DNA of 10,139 nucleotides from an uncultured Nitrospira sp. (lineage in GTDB: Bacteria > Nitrospirota > Nitrospiria > Nitrospirales > UBA8639). Position numbers and translations under genes: made by a program. Where the stretch lies: positions 1 through 10,139 of the forward strand of contig CABVRQ010000114.1 of assembly GCA_902500695.1 (NCBI GenBank), written 5' to 3'. The notes under the pieces are model-generated. The model was given only the letters and a program-made list of their open reading frames with translations, was not told the origin of the DNA and ran no database searches. This document shows positions 1 to 5,509 of this stretch, piece by piece; the first letter of the stretch is position 1, and each line of letters begins with the position of its first letter.

Positions 1-89
1 ATGAGTGTAATGGACGCCGCATAGAAAAACGAGCAATCACGGCACCACGAGCTCCGATATGGCAGGTGACCATGGAGAGACCAGACCCC

Positions 90-115
90 TCAAAAATTTT
101 CGCCGCCCTGGCAGC
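90..115 (-). terminator. Candidate rho-independent terminator after the globin-receiver gene
   Basis: Read on the minus strand, about 70 nt beyond the stop codon of the globin-receiver gene, GCTG can pair with CGGC around a CCAGGG loop (one T-G wobble). The downstream arm runs straight into GAAAATTTTTG. A short G+C-rich stem followed by a T run fits an intrinsic terminator for the minus-strand unit. The stem is short, so this is only a candidate. The remainder of 1-185 shows no gene. Confidence 0.4.
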
Positions 116-185
116 TTAATTGGCTAGCAAACATACACTGGCAATTTGGGGCAAACACCACTTCGGCATTTTCAAATATCCCGGT

Positions 186-1085
186 TCACACATTCTGTCC
201 ATTTACTTGAGACCCACTAGATTTCTTTAAGACTTTTCCTATGAGAGAACCCAACTCAGTAAGGTCATGTGGTTTTTTTAGCACCGCCTCGAATCCAGAG
301 TCTAACGCTTGCCTTCGAATCTCCTGATTGAGACTCCCTGTCACCAAGACAAATGGCGGACAGCAACCATTCCCAACATATTCAAGATTTCTCCGTAACT
401 GAATCCCGTTCATCACGGGCATTTGGAAATCCGTCATGACGAGGTCATAGTGACTCATTTGAATATGGGTAAAGGCCCAGGCCACTTCCGAAACCCGACT
501 GCATAAATACCCCTCAAGTTCCAAGTATGTTTGATACAGCTCCAAAAGTTGGTGGTCATCATCAATGAGCAAGATTCGCTTTGTGTGGCCTCCAGACCCC
601 GTGCTGAGGAACTTCTCCTGCCGATCTCCAACAGGCAACATTTCCAAAGAGTAGCTTTCAAGCATAATGGCTCTCATCAGGTGAAGGAAATTTTCCCAAG
701 CGTCATATGTTTTTCCATCTATGCCATCCCCCCCGAATTCCGTCAGCACATGCAACAGGGCATAAACGACGGGAGGGTAATGTTTGTTTTTAATCCCATA
801 CCTTTTGTGGCGTTCCCCTAACTGAACGAGTGTAGAGCGTAATTCTTGAGGGTTTTCCATGCCCAAAACGAGAGTGCGCAATCCGCTGAGAAACGCCGCA
901 TGTTGTTGCGATAACTGACTCTGAGGGAAAAAGGTCTGAAATTCTGGGAATTTATCAAACAACACTTTATAAAATCGAGAAACCATCTGCTCGCCGTGAG
1001 CGGCTAATATCTCAAAACTTTCTTGGATTCGTGATATATCAGAAGTGGGAATTCCCGTTGAAATATGCAATTTACCATTCTTCAT
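186..1085 (-). CDS. Flavohemoglobin-type globin fused to a C-terminal response-regulator receiver domain
   Basis: Predicted 299-residue cytoplasmic protein with two domains. Residues about 17-145 align by eye with the globin domain of bacterial flavohemoglobins. The heme-pocket residues are present: Tyr39 (B10) in FY, Phe53 (CD1) in FFP, Gln61 (E7), proximal His93 (F8) in ERHKRYGI, and Tyr103 (G5). Residues about 169-287 are a receiver domain with acidic pair Asp175/Asp176, phospho-acceptor Asp219, Thr249 and Lys271. There is no FAD/NAD reductase domain and no DNA-binding or enzymatic output domain. The inferred role is heme-based O2 or NO sensing (or NO detoxification with an external reductant) coupled to phospho-signalling. 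ATG at 1085 is preferred because AAAGGA lies 4 nt upstream; a GTG at 1124 would add 13 residues but has no clear ribosome site. It is last in a same-strand cluster, 45 nt after the stop of the stand-alone receiver gene. Domain calls are secure; the signal sensed is inferred. Confidence 0.9.
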   Translation of the reverse strand: MKNGKLHISTGIPTSDISRIQESFEILAAHGEQMVSRFYKVLFDKFPEFQTFFPQSQLSQQHAAFLSGLRTLVLGMENPQELRSTLVQLGERHKRYGIKNKHYPPVVYALLHVLTEFGGDGIDGKTYDAWENFLHLMRAIMLESYSLEMLPVGDRQEKFLSTGSGGHTKRILLIDDDHQLLELYQTYLELEGYLCSRVSEVAWAFTHIQMSHYDLVMTDFQMPVMNGIQLRRNLEYVGNGCCPPFVLVTGSLNQEIRRQALDSGFEAVLKKPHDLTELGSLIGKVLKKSSGSQVNGQNV

Positions 1086-1130
1086 GGCTTCCTTTCTGAG
1101 GATAAAAATCCTTCCTGGGTTCACAGGTTT

Positions 1131-1496
1131 CTAATGAAAGAGTCGCAGACATTTATCGGTCAATTCGTCTGGAGCGATCGGTTTGATGAGAAAGTCCATC
1201 GCTCCCTTAATAATGGCAAGCTGCAGTTCCGATCGGTGTTCGGTGTCCGACATCACGATCACCGGCGGAAGTGTTGAAGACTGTGCTAATAGTTCCAGCA
1301 TAAGAATCCCCCCCATGACGGGCATATATAAATCGAGTAATACGCCATCTACGGAGTGATGGTGGAGAACGTCAACCCCTTCCTTCCCATTGGCAGCAGT
1401 GAGAACCTCAAACCCCAGAGCATTCAGGCGATCCCTAAGGAACAAGCGGACGTCCGCATCATCGTCGACAATGAGAATGCACTTTTGGCTATTCAT
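1131..1496 (-). CDS. Stand-alone response-regulator receiver protein (CheY/Spo0F-like)
   Basis: A 121-residue protein made entirely of one receiver domain. The acidic cluster is Asp11-Asp12-Asp13, the phospho-acceptor is Asp55 in LLDLYMP, the switch residue is Ser83, and the conserved lysine is Lys105 in IKP. The usual PxMDG after the phospho-acceptor reads PVMGG. With no output domain it should act through protein-protein contact or as a phosphotransfer intermediate. Its sequence around Asp55 (SVDGVLLDLYMPVM) closely resembles the receiver part of the CBS-receiver protein at 6721-7752, suggesting paralogy. It lies between the copper protein gene and the globin-receiver gene on the same strand. 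No good ribosome site precedes the ATG, so translation may be weak or coupled. No partner kinase is adjacent; the kinase at 3174-5147 is the nearest candidate, by inference only. Confidence 0.9.
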   Translation of the reverse strand: MNSQKCILIVDDDADVRLFLRDRLNALGFEVLTAANGKEGVDVLHHHSVDGVLLDLYMPVMGGILMLELLAQSSTLPPVIVMSDTEHRSELQLAIIKGAMDFLIKPIAPDELTDKCLRLFH

Positions 1497-1525
1497 TGGC
1501 AGTGAGCAGATGGAGAAATTGTCTA

Positions 1526-1549
1526 TTCAATGGCGTTCCGCCGCCTGAA
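1526..1549 (-). other. Intercistronic hairpin between copper-protein and receiver genes
   Basis: In the 93-nt gap between the copper protein stop and the next start, the minus-strand RNA can pair GGCG with CGCC around a GAA loop. An outer TTCA/TGAA helix is separated from it by a small internal loop. No T tract follows, so it is not a standard terminator. It could partly terminate transcription or protect the 5' message, which would give a secreted copper protein more transcript than the receivers behind it. The structure is seen in the sequence; the role is inferred. Confidence 0.35.
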
Positions 1550-1589
1550 TAAACGGGTGAATATGGAATGATTGACCACAACAATTCCT

Positions 1590-2039
1590 TTACTGAATTT
1601 CCTTCGCGTGAGTGGTCGTCCCGTGATCGTGGGTCGGACCTTGATGAATTACCGCGTGATCGGGAATGACGACAATTTCGCCCTTCATGATGGGATGAAG
1701 CACGCAATAATAGGAATACCGACCGGCAGGGAGTGAAGGAATGGTGAATTCCTGACCGGGTTGAATGGCACCTGTATCAAATGCGCAAGTCCCGGCTCCT
1801 CGACAACCGTCGTGCGTCAAGCTGTGCGGGGAGGAAGTAGGATTCACGACGTGAATCGAAACTCCATCAGGGACAATGGCCAGAGCGGGGTTATAATACG
1901 GTGCCCAATAGTCCATTGAGACGTTCACATCTGGAGGTTGCGTGGATGCCCAACCAGAGTTCAAAGTGAACAACAATAGGAGAGAACATCCAATTTTAAT
2001 TAGAGTCGTAGCGAATGTGGTCCCGTTCAGAATTTTCAT
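1590..2039 (-). CDS. Secreted cupredoxin (type 1 copper protein) with His-rich tail
   Basis: A 149-residue precursor. Residues 1-31 form a Sec-type signal peptide: basic N-terminus with Lys2 and Lys15, a hydrophobic core around residues 16-26, and a likely cut after Trp30-Ala31. The mature part is a small plastocyanin/azurin-like beta domain. Type 1 copper ligands are readable as His72 (in SPHSLTH) and Cys112, His115 and Met118 (in YYCVLHPIM). Cys79 and Cys85 could form a disulfide. Residues 127-149 hold five histidines (128, 132, 137, 139, 144) and may bind extra metal. It should be a soluble periplasmic electron carrier or copper-binding protein; its redox partner is unknown. ATG at 2039 has GAGGTG 5 nt upstream. 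It is first in the minus-strand cluster with two receiver proteins and has its own candidate promoter and regulator repeats upstream. The fold and copper site are secure; the partner is not. Confidence 0.9.
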   Translation of the reverse strand: MKILNGTTFATTLIKIGCSLLLLFTLNSGWASTQPPDVNVSMDYWAPYYNPALAIVPDGVSIHVVNPTSSPHSLTHDGCRGAGTCAFDTGAIQPGQEFTIPSLPAGRYSYYCVLHPIMKGEIVVIPDHAVIHQGPTHDHGTTTHAKEIQ

Positions 2040-2117
2040 CTGTTCACCTCACGGTTCATCCCTTGCTCGAGCTGATATTAAGCCTTCATACAAATAATAA
2101 TTTCCAAATCCATAAAG

Positions 2118-2145
2118 AATCTATTTGATTTGCAATCCGTTCCAA
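2118..2145 (-). promoter_or_regulatory. Candidate promoter of the cupredoxin operon
   Basis: On the minus strand TTGGAA (2145-2140) is followed after 16 bp by TAGATT (2123-2118). Each matches four of six consensus positions of a housekeeping promoter. Transcription would start near 2111, giving a leader of about 70 nt before the ATG at 2039. The weak -35 fits a promoter that needs an activator, and a tandem repeat sits immediately upstream of it. Called from hexamers only. Confidence 0.35.
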
Positions 2146-2166
2146 TAAAGATTTCATAAAGATTTC
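2145..2166. repeat. Perfect tandem 11-bp repeat, candidate OmpR/PhoB-type operator
   Basis: ATAAAGATTTC occurs twice head-to-tail (2145-2155 and 2156-2166) with no mismatch. An 8/11 copy, ATAAAGAATCT, starts at 2112, exactly three 11-bp units away. Winged-helix regulators of the OmpR/PhoB family bind direct repeats with 11-bp periodicity, commonly next to the -35. Here the pair abuts the candidate -35 of the cupredoxin operon, and such a regulator is encoded about 300 bp away (2449-3162). The repeat is a direct observation; its role as an operator is inferred. Confidence 0.5.
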
Positions 2167-2246
2167 GGATGACCTCTCTTTCCGGCACCTGTAGAGACCA
2201 TCAGGCCGTTGGGAAAATTAGATTTCCCTAAAATGACGTCTGACGG

Positions 2247-2277
2247 AAATTAAACAAAACCCACGACCAATTCGTGG
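2247..2277 (-). terminator. Candidate rho-independent terminator of the two-component operon
   Basis: Read on the minus strand, CCACGA pairs with TCGTGG around ATTGG, giving six perfect pairs. It is followed at once by GTTTTGTTTAATTT. It lies about 170 nt after the stop of the response regulator and before the candidate promoter of the cupredoxin gene, so it would separate the two same-strand units. Confidence 0.5.
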
Positions 2278-2448
2278 TCTGCAAACCCCTTCCCTTGGAA
2301 GATTCCCGTACAAAGAAAAATCAAAAAGACAACGTGGAGAAAGGTGGAGACTTACAAGAGAAACGAGAAGGAGGGATGGCTGTTAAAGGAGAGGGAAATG
2401 CAAGGGACAATGACTGATAAGGAACACCTCACATGAAAACGGAGACAG
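2278..2448. other. Non-coding stretch after the response regulator gene
   Basis: This is the 3' trailer of the two-component operon between the regulator stop and the candidate terminator. The plus strand is strikingly purine-rich from about 2316 to 2420. A few very short plus-strand frames (12-13 codons) have GGAG-like sequences in front of an ATG, but purine-rich DNA yields these by chance. No gene or convincing RNA element was recognised. Confidence 0.4.
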
Positions 2449-3162
2449 TCAGGGTTTTCCTTCATTTTCCACAAAATCGGTGGCAAATCGATAGCCGACT
2501 CCAGGATCAGTAAGAATATATTGAGGGCGGGCCGTGTTTTTTTCCAATTTTTTTCTTAAATTTCCAATAAAGACACGTAAATATTGAGCCTGCTCACTAT
2601 ATCCCTCACCCCAAATCGCTCGAAGAATGGTTCCATGCGTCAAAACTTTTCCGGAATTCTGAATGAGGTACTTCAGCAGATCATATTCCGTCGGGGTTAA
2701 CTTTACGGCCGTGTTTCGAATGGAGACATGACGACTCTCAAAATCGACCTGTAAATTTCCAAATGTGAACACAGGATCGTTACCAGAAATTGAGGAAGAA
2801 CGTCGCAGGACTGAGCGGATTCTCGCCGTCAGCTCTTCCATGCTAAACGGTTTGGTCACATAGTCATCGGCACCTACTTCGAGAGCCTCAATTTTTTTAG
2901 CTTCTTCTCCAATCGCAGAAAGAATAATGATCGGGATATGATAGGTTTCACACAAATGCCGTGTGAGTTCGATTCCATCCATTCCGGGAAGCAGTAAATC
3001 CACGAGGGCCAGGTCAGGGAGGCGATGACTCATAATCTGGAGGGCCTCTTCTCCCGTTTCCGCCGTCAGAACCTCATACCCTTTTGCCTCAAGATTGACC
3101 TGCAATGAACGACGTATTTGCCGTTCATCATCAACCGCTAATATTCGAGATCCAAGAGCCAT
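2449..3162 (-). CDS. OmpR/KdpE-family winged-helix response regulator
   Basis: A 237-residue transcription factor. The receiver domain (about residues 5-120) has Asp11/Asp12, phospho-acceptor Asp55 in LVDLLLPGMDG, Ser82 and Lys104 in TKP. The C-terminal winged-helix domain (about 130-232) carries LTPTEYDLLKYLI, then YLRVFIGNLRKKLE and GVGYRF. These are closest by eye to KdpE among OmpR-family regulators. Length is normal for the family. The ATG lies 11 nt after the stop of the kinase gene. The GGAG overlapping the kinase's end is 14 nt away, so translational coupling is likely. It is the probable phosphorylation partner of that kinase. No kdp potassium-transport genes are nearby and the kinase lacks KdpD's sensor domains, so the targets are probably not kdp. 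The tandem 11-bp repeat in front of the cupredoxin operon is a candidate target, by inference. Confidence 0.93.
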   Translation of the reverse strand: MALGSRILAVDDERQIRRSLQVNLEAKGYEVLTAETGEEALQIMSHRLPDLALVDLLLPGMDGIELTRHLCETYHIPIIILSAIGEEAKKIEALEVGADDYVTKPFSMEELTARIRSVLRRSSSISGNDPVFTFGNLQVDFESRHVSIRNTAVKLTPTEYDLLKYLIQNSGKVLTHGTILRAIWGEGYSEQAQYLRVFIGNLRKKLEKNTARPQYILTDPGVGYRFATDFVENEGKP

Positions 3163-3173
3163 GGGTAGACCGA

Positions 3174-5147
3174 TTACTCCTCTTCCCCGTCAAAAGTTAT
3201 CATAGGGGGTGCCTCAGGGGTCGGCACCGTGAAGCTAATCGACACGACTCGATTCTGAGATTCGGCCCAAATTCGGCCGCCATGGGCTTCGACCATACCT
3301 TTACAGATCGCCAATCCCAGACCGGTACCACGAATGAGTCGTGTGCGCGGACCCTTTAGCCGATAAAAACGCTTAAAAATACTTGATAATTCCTCCTGGG
3401 GGATTCCTTCTCCTTCACTGGAGACCCGTACCTCCACCTGGTTCGGCGTCATTCGACCAACAATGCTGACCAAGGAATCAGGGGGAGAATATTTAATGGC
3501 ATTATCTAACAGGTTGATCAGGACTTGCTGAATTTCCATTCCATCCACAAAAATAGGAGAAATTTCCTCCCCAAGGTTCACTTGCAGAGATCGGCTTTCC
3601 AATGACATTTCCACTCGTCTGATTGCGCCTTCGACCAAATCTTCCAATAAATGCCATTCCCGATGGGGAACCAGCGTTCCCGCTTCAACCTTTGACATGT
3701 CCAGAAGATTATCAACTAATCCATTTAAAAAATCGATTTCCTGATTAATGCCCTGGAGAAATTCCTGCTGCACCTTGGACGCATCCTGCCTGGAAAGTTC
3801 AATCAATCCGGCTATGGAAGCCTTGATGGCAGTAAGGGGAGTTCGTAGTTCGTGCGAAACCAAGGACAGCAGGGCTGTTTTCAGGGCATCACTTTGACGA
3901 AAGGCATCAACTTTTGCGGCTTCGCTTTTCCGCAAATTCTCCTCTACCTGTTGTCGTTCAAATCCATTCACGAATATTTCTCCGGCCATTTGGAGGAGCC
4001 TGATGTCTTCTTCAGACCAGGTCTTTTCATGCTTCACCGAATCGAACCCAAGAAACCCGAACAACTTTCCCCGAAATAACATAGGCACAATCACCAGTGA
4101 TTGGATTTGCTGGCTCTGAAATAGCTGCTTTTCGGCACTCGCCTCAAGTGGAAGATTTTCCACGCTTGAAATTTGAAAAAACGGGCCGGAAATAAGACGT
4201 TCAGCAAACCAGGGTATGTCCTGCAATCGAAGCCCTTGAAGTCTTGTTATTTGAGGCTCAATACCCGTCTGGCACCATTCATGGGTATTGTTCATAGTCT
4301 TTCCGTCTTCCTCAAACACAAACACATAACTTCGATCCACCCCTCCGAAGGTGCCCATAGCTTCTAAGGCTCGATCAATCTCCGCATCCAAACTTTTTGG
4401 CCCAAGATTAATAAATTGGGTTGAAAGATTCGTTACGAGATTTTCAATTTCGATTCGATAACGTAGAGCCGTTTCTATCCTGGAGCGTTTCTGGATTTCA
4501 TGTTCAAGTTCCTGATTGGCTAGTTTGACCTGTCTCGTCAAAAGAATTCCGAAGGGTATCACTAAGATACCGATCAGAGATTCCCAAACGATCATGTTCG
4601 AGATCTTTTCCTGGGAATTTTTGCTGTATAACTTTACGGCCTTGTTGGCGACTTCAATTAAGCGGATATTGACAGCCAAAAGCCCGTCTAATTCCAAAGA
4701 ATATCCGGGATGATCGGATTGCGTGTTCAAAAAGATATCGGCCAGGTGCATGAATTCGCCCAAGAGTGTTTGTTGCTCATTTAATGCCTGTAGTATTTCC
4801 CTGGATGGAGGGGAAGGAAGGGCCACCGTTTCGCCACTCTCCGGGTTCATGACGGCTTGCCCACCGACGAGTAACGCATCCAGAGTTTGTGTCAACATCT
4901 TTTGGGTGAACCGGTAATCAGCAGGAATCCCTTGCGAAGTCAATAAAATTTCATTCATGAGTCGTTGAGACAACATCCGCTGTCGGCCAGCCAGATCCAC
5001 CGTCACACTGTCGAGTTTTTGATTCTGAATTGTGGTGATCGTATAGAGCAGGATGCCGAACAAGGCTAAAATAAAGACCGTGGTGAGAACCATTAACGCT
5101 CGTCCAATTGATCCTGTTCCTAACCATGAACGTTCTGGTGGCTTCAC
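3174..5147 (-). CDS. Membrane sensor histidine kinase with PilJ/NarX-like sensor and GAF domain
   Basis: A 657-residue protein. Membrane segments are at about 16-38 and 186-204, enclosing a periplasmic helical sensor. At 50-66, just after TM1, lies VDLAGRQRMLSQRL, matching the P-box of the PilJ/NarX-type sensor family. A linker helix (205-235) leads to a GAF domain (about 236-396, with GVDRSYVFVF and THEWC). The HisKA domain has His432 in SHELRTP. The ATPase domain has an N-box with Asn549 in DNAIKYSP, an F-box-like IFKRFYR and a G2 box RGTGLGLAIC. The G1 motif normally reads DxGxG but here is S577-E-G579-E-G581, losing the Asp that contacts adenine. The start is GTG at 5147 with GGAG upstream; no in-frame ATG occurs before residue 19, and an in-frame stop lies just upstream. 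It is co-transcribed with the response regulator and divergent from the Rieske gene. NarX homologues sense nitrate/nitrite; the ligand here is unknown. Activity may be reduced or atypical. Confidence 0.92.
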   Translation of the reverse strand: MKPPERSWLGTGSIGRALMVLTTVFILALFGILLYTITTIQNQKLDSVTVDLAGRQRMLSQRLMNEILLTSQGIPADYRFTQKMLTQTLDALLVGGQAVMNPESGETVALPSPPSREILQALNEQQTLLGEFMHLADIFLNTQSDHPGYSLELDGLLAVNIRLIEVANKAVKLYSKNSQEKISNMIVWESLIGILVIPFGILLTRQVKLANQELEHEIQKRSRIETALRYRIEIENLVTNLSTQFINLGPKSLDAEIDRALEAMGTFGGVDRSYVFVFEEDGKTMNNTHEWCQTGIEPQITRLQGLRLQDIPWFAERLISGPFFQISSVENLPLEASAEKQLFQSQQIQSLVIVPMLFRGKLFGFLGFDSVKHEKTWSEEDIRLLQMAGEIFVNGFERQQVEENLRKSEAAKVDAFRQSDALKTALLSLVSHELRTPLTAIKASIAGLIELSRQDASKVQQEFLQGINQEIDFLNGLVDNLLDMSKVEAGTLVPHREWHLLEDLVEGAIRRVEMSLESRSLQVNLGEEISPIFVDGMEIQQVLINLLDNAIKYSPPDSLVSIVGRMTPNQVEVRVSSEGEGIPQEELSSIFKRFYRLKGPRTRLIRGTGLGLAICKGMVEAHGGRIWAESQNRVVSISFTVPTPEAPPMITFDGEEE

Positions 5148-5325
5148 GACACTCCATCCTTTGATGTCGACCCTGACTGTTCAATCCATAACATAAATGA
5201 ATTTCAAAGGAATTTCCTGATTTTCTCATCATTCCTTAAACGATTCAATATTTTTCCAAACACATGGCTTACGGGTATGCAAGTTGCCGGTGCCCAGGAG
5301 GCTTTGGAAAAATCTTCCCTCCGAC
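5148..5325. other. Divergent intergenic region, kinase side
   Basis: This is the kinase-proximal half of the 362-bp region separating the kinase from the Rieske gene. A perfect inverted repeat, AGGAA-T-TTCCT, lies at 5208-5218, about 60 bp upstream of the kinase start. The sequence around 5195-5260 is A+T-rich, as expected for a promoter, but no hexamer pair was good enough to call on the minus strand. A GGAG-type ribosome site precedes the kinase GTG. No gene seen. Confidence 0.4.
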
Positions 5326-5354
5326 TCGATATTTTTGATCACACGATCTATACT
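5326..5354 (+). promoter_or_regulatory. Candidate promoter of the Rieske oxygenase gene
   Basis: TCGATA (5326-5331, four of six matches to the -35 consensus) is followed after exactly 17 bp by TATACT (5349-5354, five of six matches to the -10). Transcription would begin near 5361, giving a leader of about 150 nt to the ATG at 5510. Within that leader lies CTAAAGATTTC (5456-5466), a 10/11 match to the repeat in front of the cupredoxin operon. Prediction from hexamers only. Confidence 0.4.
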
Positions 5355-5509
5355 CTGCCCCAGTAAGGAATCATTCGAGTCCCTACCCTCTTATTCCTCA
5401 GCTCACTTAATGCCAGTCCAAAACCTCATACGATTCCAGTTATTTCTCTATATCACTAAAGATTTCCAGGCGTTTCCCATCACGGCTGCCTTCTTTTTTG
5501 GAGAAATTC

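Noticed and set aside
1086..1124. GTG start for the globin-receiver protein giving 312 residues
   Set aside because: ATG at 1085 has a clear AAAGGA site; the GTG has none, and the extra 13 residues are not part of the globin fold.
1985..2039. Cys18 of the cupredoxin as a lipoprotein cysteine
   Set aside because: It lies at the start of the hydrophobic core, not after a lipobox; the cut after Ala31 fits better.
2127..2144. Sigma-54-like TGGAAC...TTGC on the minus strand
   Set aside because: The GG and GC elements are about 3 bp too close for a sigma-54 promoter.
5498..5509. TTG start for the Rieske protein
   Set aside because: The TTG overlaps the GGAGA ribosome site that serves the ATG at 5510.
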